Source of the DNA: Isosphaeraceae bacterium
GTDB lineage: Bacteria > Planctomycetota > Planctomycetia > Isosphaerales > Isosphaeraceae
DNA length: 64,000 nucleotides
Direction of reading: 5' to 3'
NCBI GenBank assembly: GCA_031291845.1
Contig: JARLIH010000406.1
Coordinates: forward strand, 1 to 64,000
Position numbers and translations under genes: made by a program
The notes under the pieces: generated by a model
Seen by the model: only the letters and a program-made list of their open reading frames with translations
Databases searched by the model: none
What the model was told of the DNA's origin: nothing
Shown here: piece by piece, positions 9,701-18,147 of the stretch
Layout: each line of letters begins with the position of its first letter
Numbering within the stretch: position 1 is the first letter of the stretch

Positions 9701-9905
9701 CGGCATCGTGATTGCTTTCGGGATCGCCGTCAGCACGGTCCTCGGCCGGTTCGTCATCCCGATCTATTATGTGCTGGGAGAGCGGCTCATCGACTACTTC
9801 GTCCGAGGTCGCGACGAGTCGCACCATCCGCACCCTCCGGTCGTAGAAGAACGGGTCGGGCACGCTGTGCCGTCCCACGAGCAGGTGCCGGTGTCGGTCC
9901 ACTAA
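6708..9905 (+). CDS. RND multidrug efflux pump, AcrB/MexB-type (HAE1)
   Basis: 1065 residues, the usual length for hydrophobe/amphiphile efflux RND permeases. Starts MVDFFIRRPIFATVSALLMLL (TM1). The two large periplasmic loops and twelve-TM layout are visible. The proton-relay Asp pair of TM4 is in IGLVVDDAIIVVENVEK and the TM10 Lys in IGLETKNAILIVEF, so it should be an active H+ antiporter. Substrates cannot be read from sequence, but the HAE1 type exports drugs, dyes or detergents. Partner adaptor is directly upstream; an Rrf2 regulator follows 99 bp downstream. Confidence 0.93.
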   Translation: MVDFFIRRPIFATVSALLMLLIGGICAFGLPIAQYPPVAPPQVQVTTTYTGADALSVARTVTTPIEQQINGTKGMIYYNSDSTSNGVSNIVATFDVGYSQDMAAVDIQNRVQTAQAQLPPEVKQYGVSIKKTSTDMVCVVNLISPDGRFDANFLDNYGQIYVADVLKRINGVSDATVLGRKYAMRIWIDPDRLANMKIAPTEVIQAIQQENVQAAAGKIGSRPVPTGQDFELPITLKGRLEKAAEFEEIIVRRGDDGSIVRIKDIARVELSSENYESASYIDGKPAGGILIYQYADANALAIIHTVRQEMDHLKASFPEGLDYTIVYNTTDYVDENIKEVQHTLVESFILVMIVVFVFLQGFRATIIPMLAIPVSLVATFAVMAAFGFSINSLTLCGLVLAIGLVVDDAIIVVENVEKYLHRGLPPLEATRAAMAEITTPIVTITLVLAAVFVPVAFMPGMTGKLYNQFAMAIVFSFMFSAFNSLSFSPAMSRLFLRPKRGETRFFLFRWFNAGLSWIENSYDAVLEWTAHHWWTIVAPSVVLLGLTGWMIANRPKAFIPTEDQGYVICVVQTPDGTSGEKTAAVLQRVEGLIRGEEGVEHTVMLEGLNVITSTNQTNCGVVFARLADWDKRRTPGLRATGLVQKLQAKVSSVRDAMVMVLQPPPIRGLSQTGGFELMIEDRSGKGVEAIQRVVDRFQDEARKRPELAGVFSTFSARVPQLKFDVDRTKARRLDVPIADLFATLQANLGGYYVNDFDLYGKVWKVMVQAEGSVRTKPQDIQNLYVLNRKGERVPLSSLGEVRYALGPIDVPHYNLYAAAKMNGGPAPGYSSGQALVAMQEVAAEVLPEGFGTEWTGTTFQEQKTGNQATYIFALSVICVFLFMAALYESWIRPTVIILTVPLAMFGAIVGLWLYDMPLDVFGQIGLVMLIGLETKNAILIVEFGVEMRRDRGLSILESAKAASRERLRPILMTSFAFVMGVLPMARATGAGAYSRNSLGIVIAFGIAVSTVLGRFVIPIYYVLGERLIDYFVRGRDESHHPHPPVVEERVGHAVPSHEQVPVSVH

Positions 9906-9959
9906 GTTTCGCGGATGCTGTTGAAGGCCGGGTCTCCCGGCGCTAAGCTCTGAGGACGA

Positions 9960-9980
9960 GGGGCGCGCTCGACTCGCCCC
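9960..9980 (+). terminator. GC-rich hairpin after RND pump gene
   Basis: GGGGCG (9960-9965) pairs with CGCCCC (9975-9980) around a 9-base loop, 55 bp past the pump stop. There is no following T-run, so it is only a possible terminator or attenuator upstream of the Rrf2 gene. Confidence 0.3.
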
Positions 9981-10004
9981 CATCCTTGCGAATGGGGTGA
10001 TGCC

Positions 10005-10433
10005 GTGCTGAGTTCGAAGTTGAGCGTCGGCATCCACATGATGACGATCTTCGCCCTGAAGCCGGGCGAATCCCTGACTTCGGAGTTCATCGCCAGCAGC
10101 GTGAACACTAACCCCGTGGTGATCCGCCGCTTGCTCGGCTCCCTCCGCGCTGCCGGCATCGTCGATTCCAAGCCGGGTGTCGGCGGCGGCTGGTCGCTCC
10201 TGATCGATCCCGCGCGGCTCACGCTCCTCGATATCCTCCGTGCCGTCGAACCTCAGAACGAGATGTTCGCCCTCCACCGTAGCGAGCCCAACCCCGAATG
10301 CCCGTGCGGGTTGCACATCCAGGGCGTCTTGACCGAAGTCTACGACAAGGTTCAGGACGGCATGACCCGGCAGCTTGCCGATACCACAATCGCCTGCATC
10401 ACCGGCAAGATCAGGGAACGCCTGGAAGGATAA
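10005..10433 (+). CDS. Rrf2 family transcriptional regulator
   Basis: 142 residues, starting GTG 10005 with GGGGTGA upstream. Winged helix-turn-helix of the Rrf2/IscR/YwnA type: LSVGIHMMTIFAL, then recognition helix region NTNPVVIRRLLGSLRAAGIV and the wing GVGGGWSL. Family members sense iron-sulfur status, nitric oxide, cysteine metabolism or redox stress. Only a pair of cysteines is present (ECPCG, about residue 100) rather than the three-Cys [2Fe-2S] set of IscR, so it may be a thiol switch or a cluster-free YwnA-like member. Likely regulates the upstream efflux genes; it also lies 820 bp ahead of the hydrogenase locus, a weaker possibility. Confidence 0.85.
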   Translation: MLSSKLSVGIHMMTIFALKPGESLTSEFIASSVNTNPVVIRRLLGSLRAAGIVDSKPGVGGGWSLLIDPARLTLLDILRAVEPQNEMFALHRSEPNPECPCGLHIQGVLTEVYDKVQDGMTRQLADTTIACITGKIRERLEG

Positions 10434-11253
10434 GACGCAGGATCATACATGTCGCCATCTACAAACATAAAGCACAAGTGAATGTTTTCGGTTTCCCTAT
10501 ACGGCGGCACCAGACGGTCTTGAGTTAGCCAGCAAACCTCGGGGCCTGTCGAAAACATCGACATCGCCGCGGGTTGGCGCGCCGCGTGTCGAGACGACGG
10601 TCGAATCAGGAAGGACAGTCCGGGGCGGTCCTTACATCGGCGCTAACACTCCGGACCTTGCGAAGGCACGCTTCATCCGGGAACAATCCGTGGATGCGCT
10701 GGAGGCGGTGGATGAAGATCGCTGTTTGCCAGTCTCGAGCCAGGATTGTCCCAAGAATGATCTCGGGGCGATCGAAAGGCACTATTTGGAAAGCATTCAG
10801 CAAAGGCAAATTTGATGCGTTAGCAGACATGACGCTTACCTCTCAACGTATTGCCTTTAGGTAGTCGAACTTGTCGATCTGTGAGGACTCTACAAAAAAG
10901 ATAAGTCCTGATCAAGATCCTAGAAAGGCCGATGACGCCTTCGGGTGACCGAGCTCCACCGGTTTCCAGTCTTTTTCTCTTGACTTCCGAGCAATAGAGG
11001 AACAGTGTTGATAGCAGGAACGCTTTCCGGAGCGAGTTTGCCGAGCGAGCGATGGCGACACCTCGCCCCCGGAATCAGAGGTTGGCGAAAAGGCCGAAGC
11101 CGAGCGAGGAGCCAGTCCCGCAGCATCATCCTCCCCGCGCGTGTCAGGTCGTGTGCGCCTTTTCGCTGAGACCGACATGGTGGTCTCGATCGTCGTCTCA
11201 CGGACTGAGGGGCAAGTGCTCGGCGCCCGAGTGCGCGGGGAGGAAGCCACCTC
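10434..11253. other. 820-bp intergenic region upstream of the hydrogenase locus
   Basis: The longest gene-free stretch before hypF. It must contain the hydrogenase promoter unless transcription starts further upstream. Visible structure is limited to a weak 6-bp inverted repeat (10884-10889 with 10904-10909) around an A-rich loop. Short open frames at 10574-10864 (+) and 10606-10830 (-) have no strong ribosome-binding site or recognisable motif, though the area could be a decayed gene. Confidence 0.4.
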
Positions 11254-13554
11254 ATGAACCGGCGATGGATCTCAATCACTGGGGTCGTGCAGGGCGTGGG
11301 CTTTCGTCCGTTCGTCTACGATCTCGCAACCCGGCATGGGCTTCGCGGGTTCGTGAGGAACGACACCGGCGCCGTCTGGATCGAGGTGGAGGGGGAGCCA
11401 CACGCGCTCGAACGCTTTCAGGGCGAGCTGACGAACCGGCCGCCCCCCCTGGCCCGGATCGACCGTGTGCACTGGGCGCCGCGGCAGCCTCGGGGCGATC
11501 GCGATTTCCGGATCGAGTCGAGCCAGCTTGAATCGGCCGGGGCGATCTTTGTGTCGCCCGACGTGGCCACATGCGCTGAGTGCGTGCGCGAGCTGTTCGA
11601 CCCGGCCGACCGCCGTTATCGCTACCCGTTTCTCAACTGCACGAATTGCGGCCCTCGGCTCACGATCATCCGAGGGGCGCCGTACGACCGCGAGCGCACG
11701 ACGATGGCGGCCTTCGTCATGTGCGACGCATGTCGCGCCGAGTACGAAGACCCGCGCGACCGGCGGTTCCACGCCCAGCCCACGGCCTGCCCGCGCTGTG
11801 GACCAACTCTTCAAGTGTTGGACGAGCACGGACAAGAGATTGCGACGAGCGACCCGTTGGGCCGGGCGATCGAGGCGCTGCGGCAAGGGCGGATCGTCGC
11901 GGTCAAAGGGCTCGGCGGCTACCATCTCACGTGCCTCGCCGCCTCCGGGCCCGTCGTCGCGGAGCTGCGCCGGCGTAAACAGCGCGAGGAGAAACCGTTT
12001 GCGGTCATGGTCCGCGACGTCGCCGCAGCACGGGAGCTTGGGACGGTGACCCAGGACGAGGAGGAGCTGCTCGTCTCGCCGCGGCGGCCGATCGTGCTGT
12101 TGGAGCGAAGCCCTGCGGCGGCGGTGGCCATGACTGTTGCGCCGGGAAATCCGTGCCTTGGCGTGATGCTGCCGTATACCCCGCTCCACCACCTGCTCCT
12201 CAATGGGCTGGGCGGAGCGCCGCTCGTCGTGACCAGCGGCAACGCGTCCGACGAGCCGATCGCTTACGAGGACCGCGACGCCAACGCGCGGCTGTCCGGC
12301 ATTGCCGACCTGTTCCTCACACACGATCGGCCGATTCACCTACGGTGCGACGACTCGGTGACGCGGGTCGTGGCTGGTATCGAGCTGCCGGTCCGCCGCT
12401 CGCGAGGGGACGCCCCCTGCCCGCTCGATCTCCCGAGAGCCTGCCCGCGCCCTACCCTCGCGCTGGGGGGGCAGTTGAAGGCGACTTTCGCCCTCGGCCG
12501 GGGGCGCCATGCGTTCGTGAGCCACCACATCGGCGACCTCGATCACTTCGAGGCGTATCGCGCGTACACCGAGGCCATTCGCCACTACGAGCGTCTCTTT
12601 TCGTTCCGGCCGGAACAGATTGTGCATGATCTGCATCCTGATTACGCCTCGACACGCTACGCCTGGCAACGCGACGACGCAGTCCCCCAACTCGCGGTTC
12701 AGCACCACCAGGCTCATATTGCCAGTTGCCTGGCCGATAACGGCGTGGACGAGCCGGTCATCGGTGTGGCCTTCGACGGCACCGGCTTCGGGACCGACGG
12801 CGCAATCTGGGGAGGCGAGTTCTTCGTGGGAGACTGCCGAGGCTTCCGCCGGGCGGCCCACCTGCGCTACGTCGCCATGCCCGGCGGCGAGCGGGCCATC
12901 CGGGAACCGTGGCGCATGGCCGCGGCCTATCTTGCCGACGCAGGCTTGGACGATGTCCTGCTGCGCGGCCGGGTGGCTGCGGCGGCGCTTGCGACCGTGC
13001 GGCAACTGATCGAGCGGCGTTTCAACGCCCCGCTCACGTCGAGCGCCGGCCGGCTCTTCGACGGTGTCGCCGCCCTGGCAGGCGGGCGCAGCAGCGTGAC
13101 GTTCGAAGGCCAGGCGGCGATGGAACTGGAGTGGCTGGCGGCGGGTTCGGTGGACGCGGGCGCTTACCCGTTCGAGATCGAGAGTGAGCCGGGGGCGGAG
13201 CTCCCGCTGGTAATCGACACCCGCCCCTTGATCGCCGCCGTCGCGGCTGAATCACTCCGCGGTGAAGCCCCGGCGCGCATCGCCCGCCGGTTCCATACGA
13301 CCGTGGTCGCGATCGTCGCGCGGGTCTGCGATCGTTTGCGTGCATCCAGCGGCTTGGGGACCGTTGCCGTGAGCGGCGGGGTGTTCCTGAACGCCGTGCT
13401 CACCCGCGAGGTTGTTGCGCGGTTGGGGGGGGACGGGTTCCGGGTCCTCCGTCACCGGCGCGTGCCGCCGAACGACGGCGGGCTCTGTCTGGGCCAGCTT
13501 GCCCTCGCGGCGGCCGTTCCCCTGGATATTCGTTCTTCCGTTTGTCCGGCATGA
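11254..13554 (+). CDS. hypF: [NiFe]-hydrogenase maturation carbamoyltransferase HypF
   Basis: 766 residues, full length. HypF uses carbamoyl phosphate and ATP to make a carbamoyl-adenylate and transfers the carbamoyl group to the HypE C-terminal Cys, the source of the active-site CN ligands. Domains in order: acylphosphatase (about 1-90, GVVQGVGFRPF with Arg18), two zinc fingers (CAECVRELF...CTNCG and CDACRAEYED...CPRCG), YrdC-like nucleotidyl-transfer domain (about 195-370) and Kae1-like domain with the metal-binding HHQAH (about residue 484). A GGGGAGGA ribosome-binding site precedes ATG 11254. First gene of the hydrogenase locus; 15 bp separate it from hypC. Confidence 0.95.
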   Translation: MNRRWISITGVVQGVGFRPFVYDLATRHGLRGFVRNDTGAVWIEVEGEPHALERFQGELTNRPPPLARIDRVHWAPRQPRGDRDFRIESSQLESAGAIFVSPDVATCAECVRELFDPADRRYRYPFLNCTNCGPRLTIIRGAPYDRERTTMAAFVMCDACRAEYEDPRDRRFHAQPTACPRCGPTLQVLDEHGQEIATSDPLGRAIEALRQGRIVAVKGLGGYHLTCLAASGPVVAELRRRKQREEKPFAVMVRDVAAARELGTVTQDEEELLVSPRRPIVLLERSPAAAVAMTVAPGNPCLGVMLPYTPLHHLLLNGLGGAPLVVTSGNASDEPIAYEDRDANARLSGIADLFLTHDRPIHLRCDDSVTRVVAGIELPVRRSRGDAPCPLDLPRACPRPTLALGGQLKATFALGRGRHAFVSHHIGDLDHFEAYRAYTEAIRHYERLFSFRPEQIVHDLHPDYASTRYAWQRDDAVPQLAVQHHQAHIASCLADNGVDEPVIGVAFDGTGFGTDGAIWGGEFFVGDCRGFRRAAHLRYVAMPGGERAIREPWRMAAAYLADAGLDDVLLRGRVAAAALATVRQLIERRFNAPLTSSAGRLFDGVAALAGGRSSVTFEGQAAMELEWLAAGSVDAGAYPFEIESEPGAELPLVIDTRPLIAAVAAESLRGEAPARIARRFHTTVVAIVARVCDRLRASSGLGTVAVSGGVFLNAVLTREVVARLGGDGFRVLRHRRVPPNDGGLCLGQLALAAAVPLDIRSSVCPA

Positions 13555-13569
13555 TTGAGGAACCGCCTC

Positions 13570-13821
13570 ATGTGTCTCGGAATCCCCGGCAAGGTGGTGG
13601 AGACGTACCGTGAGCACGACGTGCTGATGGGGAAAGTCGAGTTCGGCGGCATCTTCAAACGGGTCTGCCTGGAGCATGTCCCCGAGGTACAGGTTGATGA
13701 ATACGTGCTGGTCCACGTTGGCTTTGCCCTGTCCCGGATCGACGAGAATGAGGCCCAGCGCGTCTTCGAGTTCCTCGACCAGATGAATCAACTCGACGAG
13801 CTGGAGGCGCCTCCGTCATGA
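13570..13821 (+). CDS. hypC: Hydrogenase maturation chaperone HypC
   Basis: 83 residues. Begins MCLGIPGKV; the N-terminal Cys2 exposed after Met removal is the family's essential residue, so ATG 13570 (preceded by TTGAGGA) is right. HypC partners with HypD to carry the Fe(CN)2CO unit and escorts the immature large subunit. The rest is the OB-fold beta barrel ([20 protein letters not shown]). Overlaps hypD by four bases (ATGA), implying coupled translation. Confidence 0.95.
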   Translation: MCLGIPGKVVETYREHDVLMGKVEFGGIFKRVCLEHVPEVQVDEYVLVHVGFALSRIDENEAQRVFEFLDQMNQLDELEAPPS

Positions 13822-14951
13822 GATACCTGGACGAATACCGCGACGGTCCGGCCGCCGAGAAGCTGGCCGCCGCGATCGCCCGTACGGTCACGCGCCCCTG
13901 GACGATCATGGAGGTCTGCGGCGGTCAGACACACACGATCGTCAAGTATGGCATCGACTCGCTGCTGCCGGCGGAGGTGGAGCTAGTCCACGGGCCGGGT
14001 TGTCCCGTGTGCGTCACGTCGCTGGAGATGATCGACCGCGCCCACGCGATCGCCTCGCGGCCGGATGTCACGTTCTGCTCGTTCGGCGACATGCTGCGCG
14101 TCCCTGGGTCGCGCGGCGACCTGCTCCAGCTCAAGTCACAGGGGAGTGATATCCGGGTCGTCTACTCGCCGCTCGACGCCGTGAACATCGCCGCGGCCCA
14201 TCCCGGGCGCAAGGTCGTCTTCTTCGCGATCGGCTTCGAGACCACCGCCCCCCCCAACGCCATGGCCGTCTGGATGGCACGGCAGCGCAAGGTCGCGAAT
14301 TTCAGCGTCCTGGTATCGCATGTGCTCGTCCCCCCCATGATGACCGCCCTTCTCGAGGCCCCCGGCAACCGCGTGCAGGGATTCCTGGGACCCGGTCACG
14401 TGTGCACGGTGATGGGCTGCGGCGAGTATGAACCGATCGCGCGGCGCTATGGCGTCCCGATCGTGGTCACGGGGTTCGAGCCGCTCGACCTGCTGGAAGG
14501 GATCTACCGGACGCTCTGCCAGCTCGAAGCGGGTCGCGGAGAGCTGGAAAACGCGTACGGACGGACCGTCCGGGCCGAGGGAAACCCGGCGGCGCAGCGG
14601 TTGATGGCGGAGGTCTTCGAGGTCTGCGACCGCAAGTGGCGGGGCATTGGCCTGATCCCGCAGAGCGGCTACAGGCTGCGCGACGCGTTTCGCGACCATG
14701 ATGCGGAGCGCCTGTTCGAGGTCGACGCCATCGAAACCGAGGAATCGGCCCTGTGCATCAGCGGCCAGATCCTCAAGGGGCTGAAGAAGCCGCACCATTG
14801 TCCCGAGTTCGGTACGACGTGCACTCCCCAGACGCCCCTGGGCGCCACGATGGTCTCCTCGGAGGGGGCTTGCGCGGCTTACTACGCCTACGGACGGCAC
14901 CTCGAACGAAGCCGCGCGGATGCCCTCGTTTTGTTCGGAGGCGGCCGCTGA
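13818..14951 (+). CDS. hypD: Hydrogenase maturation protein HypD
   Basis: 377 residues, the family length. HypD is the scaffold on which the Fe(CN)2CO cofactor precursor is assembled. Key Cys residues are all visible: Cys34 in [10 protein letters not shown], and Cys62/Cys65 in GPGCPVCV, which form the metal site and thiol redox relay. The [4Fe-4S] cysteines lie in the C-terminal third (CISGQILKG...[12 protein letters not shown]...GACAAYY). Start overlaps hypC by ATGA. Followed 117 bp later by hypE; no gene in between. Confidence 0.95.
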   Translation: MRYLDEYRDGPAAEKLAAAIARTVTRPWTIMEVCGGQTHTIVKYGIDSLLPAEVELVHGPGCPVCVTSLEMIDRAHAIASRPDVTFCSFGDMLRVPGSRGDLLQLKSQGSDIRVVYSPLDAVNIAAAHPGRKVVFFAIGFETTAPPNAMAVWMARQRKVANFSVLVSHVLVPPMMTALLEAPGNRVQGFLGPGHVCTVMGCGEYEPIARRYGVPIVVTGFEPLDLLEGIYRTLCQLEAGRGELENAYGRTVRAEGNPAAQRLMAEVFEVCDRKWRGIGLIPQSGYRLRDAFRDHDAERLFEVDAIETEESALCISGQILKGLKKPHHCPEFGTTCTPQTPLGATMVSSEGACAAYYAYGRHLERSRADALVLFGGGR

Positions 14952-15068
14952 TGGCGATCGTAATCGGAGCGATGTTGCGAGCGATTGCGCACGAGGGAGC
15001 AGATTGTTGCCAAGGCCGAACCCGGGCCGGTGACGGCCGGCCCGACGGGAACCAGGAGGCCCACACGC

Positions 15069-16157
15069 ATGGTTAAGCCCGGCGCAGTGCTCAACGGCAC
15101 ACCGTTCGGGGCCTGCCCGCTCCCTCGGTCGTCGTACGACCGGATCCTGCTCGGGCATGGGAGCGGGGGCCTGCTCACGGCCGACTTGATCCAGCGGCTG
15201 TTCGTGCCGGCATTCGACAACGACGTGCTCGCCGCGCTCGAGGACCAGGCGACGGTGTCCTTGCCGGGCTTCGGCGGGCCGTCAGCGCCTCGGCTCGCCA
15301 TGACGACCGACTCGTTCGTGGTTCGCCCTTTGTTCTTCCCCGGCGGCGACATCGGCCGGCTCGCAGTCCACGGCACGGTGAACGACCTGGCGGTGGGGGG
15401 AGCCCGGCCCCTTTTTCTGTCCGCGGCCCTGATTCTGGAAGAGGGGCTCGCGATGACCGACCTTCAGCGCATCGTGACGTCGATGCGCGAGGCCTGTCGC
15501 GAGGCGGGGGTGCAGCTCGTCACGGGGGACACCAAGGTCGTCGACCGCGGCAAGGGGGACGGCGTCTTCATCACGACGACGGGAATCGGCGTGGTCCCTC
15601 CCGGGCGTACCCTATCGATCCATTCCGCCCGGCCCGGCGATTGCGTGCTGGTTTCGGGCACACTCGGTGACCATGGCATCGCGATCATGTCGGTGCGCGA
15701 AGGGCTGGAGTTCGAGACGGTGCTGGAAAGCGATACAGCGCCCTTGAACGGGCTGACCGAGGCCATCCTCACAGCCTGCCCGCAGACCCGCTGCATGCGC
15801 GACCCGACGCGCGGCGGCGTTTCGAGCGCGCTCAATGAACTGGCGGACGCCTCGCGCGTCGGCGTGGTGCTGGATGAGGCGGCGTTGCCGCTGCGCCCCG
15901 AGGTGCGAGGCGCCTGCGAGATGCTCGGCTTCGACCCGCTCTATGTAGCCAACGAGGGGAAGCTGATCGCCGTCGTGCCGCCTGGGGACGCCGAGCACGC
16001 GCTGGAGGCAATGCGGGCGCACCCGCTCGGAAAGCACGCCGCGCTGATCGGCAGGGTAGTCGGCGATCATCCGGGCATGGTGCTCCAGCGGTCGCGGGTG
16101 GGTGGGGAACGCGTCGTCACACTGCTTGCCGGGGAACAATTGCCGAGGATCTGTTAA
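15069..16157 (+). CDS. hypE: Hydrogenase maturation protein HypE (carbamoyl dehydratase)
   Basis: 362 residues. HypE accepts the carbamoyl group from HypF on its C-terminal Cys and dehydrates it with ATP to a thiocyanate, donating CN to iron on HypD. The protein ends in the diagnostic PRIC, and the ATP-binding PurM-like core shows LLGHGSGG, TTDSFVV, GTVNDLAVGGA and GDTKVV. ATG 15069 is chosen over an upstream in-frame start because AGGAGG lies at 15054-15059. The stop codon overlaps the start of the FNT gene (TAATG). Confidence 0.95.
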   Translation: MVKPGAVLNGTPFGACPLPRSSYDRILLGHGSGGLLTADLIQRLFVPAFDNDVLAALEDQATVSLPGFGGPSAPRLAMTTDSFVVRPLFFPGGDIGRLAVHGTVNDLAVGGARPLFLSAALILEEGLAMTDLQRIVTSMREACREAGVQLVTGDTKVVDRGKGDGVFITTTGIGVVPPGRTLSIHSARPGDCVLVSGTLGDHGIAIMSVREGLEFETVLESDTAPLNGLTEAILTACPQTRCMRDPTRGGVSSALNELADASRVGVVLDEAALPLRPEVRGACEMLGFDPLYVANEGKLIAVVPPGDAEHALEAMRAHPLGKHAALIGRVVGDHPGMVLQRSRVGGERVVTLLAGEQLPRIC

Positions 16158-17011
16158 TGGCCACCGCGGCGCCCGATCGACTGGCCGGCCCCTCCGACTT
16201 GCAACCGCCGGTCGCTGAGGAGCAAGCGCCCAAGAAGGCGTCGCGGCTGATTCTCTTGCACGAGATCGAGGAAGGGCTCGACGCCATCGAGCGGCCCTTG
16301 GCCGGCCTGTTCGTCTCGGGGCTGTCGGCCGGGCTCGACGTGGGCTTCAGCCTGTTCCTGATGGCCGTCGTGCTGACTCGCGTCGAGGGGACGATGCCGC
16401 CCGCCGTGGTGTCGTTGCTGCTCGCCAACATGTATGCGGTCGGGTTCATCTTCGTCGTGCTCGGCCGGTCGGAACTGTTCACGGAGCAGACCACGCTCGC
16501 GGTCCTGCCCGTCCTGGGAGGGCGGGCCTCGATCCGCGCGCTACTGCGGCTCTGGGTGATTGTTTTCGCCGCCAACACGCTCGGGGCCGCCGTGTTCGCG
16601 GCGCTTGCCACGCTGATCGGCCCGGAGCTCGGCGTGATCAACCCCAAAGTCTTCGGCACGATTGCCCACCGCATGACGGACCACTCGGCCTGGGCGATGT
16701 TCCTCAGCGGCCTGCTGGCCGGCTGGCTGATGGGCCTGCTCTCGTGGCTGGTGGCCGCCTCGCGCGACACGATCAGCCAAATCGTCCTGGTCTGGCTGGT
16801 CACGACCGTGATCGGCTTTGCCAACTTGCACCACGCGATCGTCGGGACCGTCGAGGTCCTGGCCGGCGCCTTCTCGGGGCAAGGGATCGGGCCGAGGGAC
16901 ATCGGCCGTTTCCTGGTCTGGGTCACGGCCGGCAACATCGTGGGCGGCGTCGTCTTCGTGGCATTTCTCAAGTACGGGCACGCCCGGCCGGAGGCCCAAA
17001 CCGCCCCGTAA
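16157..17011 (+). CDS. Formate/nitrite transporter (FNT) family channel
   Basis: 284 residues with a hydrophilic 35-residue N-terminus then about six transmembrane segments (for example VGFSLFLMAVVL, MYAVGFIFVVL, LWVIVFAANTLGAAVF, MFLSGLLAGWLMGLLSWLVA, IVLVWLVTTVIGFANLHH, VWVTAGNIVGGVVFVAFLKYG). The pattern fits FNT pentameric anion channels (formate, nitrite, hydrosulfide); it looks like the YfdC-type branch rather than classical FocA. It overlaps hypE by one base and sits 36 bp before the hydrogenase small subunit, so it is co-transcribed. Its link to H2 metabolism is unexplained; the substrate is not readable from sequence. Confidence 0.85.
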   Translation: MATAAPDRLAGPSDLQPPVAEEQAPKKASRLILLHEIEEGLDAIERPLAGLFVSGLSAGLDVGFSLFLMAVVLTRVEGTMPPAVVSLLLANMYAVGFIFVVLGRSELFTEQTTLAVLPVLGGRASIRALLRLWVIVFAANTLGAAVFAALATLIGPELGVINPKVFGTIAHRMTDHSAWAMFLSGLLAGWLMGLLSWLVAASRDTISQIVLVWLVTTVIGFANLHHAIVGTVEVLAGAFSGQGIGPRDIGRFLVWVTAGNIVGGVVFVAFLKYGHARPEAQTAP

Positions 17012-17047
17012 AGACCACTTACTTGCCCCCCCAGAAAGGAACCGCAG

Positions 17048-18121
17048 ATGGTCGCAAGCACGAACGGCGTCCCTTACGGACGCAAGACCCAGCGGGAACC
17101 GGCAGTCAAGGAGGTTCACGTCCTCTGGATCACCGCCGGCTTGAGCTGCGACGGCGACTCGGTGTCGGTCACCGCCGCCACGCAGCCCAGCATCGAGGAC
17201 ATCATTCTGGGGGCCATTCCGGGCCTGCCCAAGGTCCACCTGCACAACCCCGTACTGGCCTACGAGGTCGGCGATGAGTTCATGAACTACTGGCACCTCG
17301 CCGACGAAGGCCGGCTGGGTGCTCCGTTCGTCCTGGTCATCGAAGGGTCGATCCCCAACGAGACGATCAAGAGCGAGGGGTACTGGGCGGCCCTGGGGAC
17401 CGACAAGAAGACCGGTCAGCCGATCACCACGTGTGAGTGGATCGACCGCCTGGCACCCAAGGCGGTGGCCGTCGTGGCCGCCGGCACCTGCGCGACCTAT
17501 GGCGGCATTCACGCGATGGCCGGTAACCCGACCGGCGCCATGGGCTTGGCCGACTACCTGGGCTGGAACTGGCGGTCGGCCGCCGGCATCCCGATCGTCA
17601 ACGTGCCCGGCTGCCCGGTGCAGCCGGACAACATGACCGAAACCCTGCTCTACCTGCTCTACCAGGTCGCCGGCCTCGCCCCCATGATTCCGCTCGACCA
17701 GGAGCTGCGGCCCACCTGGCTGTTCGGCAAGACAGTCCACGAAGGGTGCGACCGGGGCAGCTACTACGAGCAGGCCGACTTCGCTCACGAATATGGCTCG
17801 CCCAAGTGCCTCGTGCGGCTCGGCTGCTGGGGCCCGGTGGTCAACTGCAACGTCACCAAGCGCGGTTGGATGGCAGGCATCGGCGGCTGCCCCAATGTCG
17901 GCGGCATTTGCATCGGCTGCACGATGCCGGGCTTCCCCGACAAGTTCATGCCCTTCATGGACGAGCCCCCGGGGGGGGTCCTGTCGTCCACGCTCATCGG
18001 CATGTACGGCAAGATCATTCGCCGGCTCCGCGGAATCACCAACACGGCCGTGAACAAGGAACCGAAGTGGCGGCACGCCGGCCCCGAGCTGACGACGGGC
18101 TACCACCCCACAACCTACTGA
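17048..18121 (+). CDS. hhyS: [NiFe]-hydrogenase small subunit, group 1h-like
   Basis: 357 residues. The small subunit carries the iron-sulfur relay taking electrons from the active site. Cysteine blocks: LSCDGD (Cys34, Asp35, Asp37), AAGTCATYGG, VPGCPVQPDN, then LGCWGPVVNCN and GGCPNVGGICIGC for the medial and distal clusters. Instead of the classical CxxC at the first block there is a single Cys followed by Asp residues, matching the Asp-ligated proximal cluster reported for the Ralstonia actinobacterial-type enzyme. The N-terminus has no twin-arginine signal, so the enzyme should stay in the cytoplasm. AAAGGA precedes ATG 17048. 26 bp from hhyL. Confidence 0.92.
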   Translation: MVASTNGVPYGRKTQREPAVKEVHVLWITAGLSCDGDSVSVTAATQPSIEDIILGAIPGLPKVHLHNPVLAYEVGDEFMNYWHLADEGRLGAPFVLVIEGSIPNETIKSEGYWAALGTDKKTGQPITTCEWIDRLAPKAVAVVAAGTCATYGGIHAMAGNPTGAMGLADYLGWNWRSAAGIPIVNVPGCPVQPDNMTETLLYLLYQVAGLAPMIPLDQELRPTWLFGKTVHEGCDRGSYYEQADFAHEYGSPKCLVRLGCWGPVVNCNVTKRGWMAGIGGCPNVGGICIGCTMPGFPDKFMPFMDEPPGGVLSSTLIGMYGKIIRRLRGITNTAVNKEPKWRHAGPELTTGYHPTTY

Positions 18122-18147
18122 CCCCGCCCCAAGGGAGGAACGAACTG

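Noticed and set aside
10574-10864. 96-residue open frame and overlapping minus-strand frame upstream of hypF
   Set aside because: No ribosome-binding site, Arg-rich and low-complexity composition in one frame and no recognisable motif; another frame reads slightly more protein-like, so at most a decayed gene.
16541-18106. 521-residue minus-strand open frame
   Set aside because: Antisense of the FNT channel and hhyS genes; Asp/Val/Gly-rich pattern is characteristic of antisense frames here.
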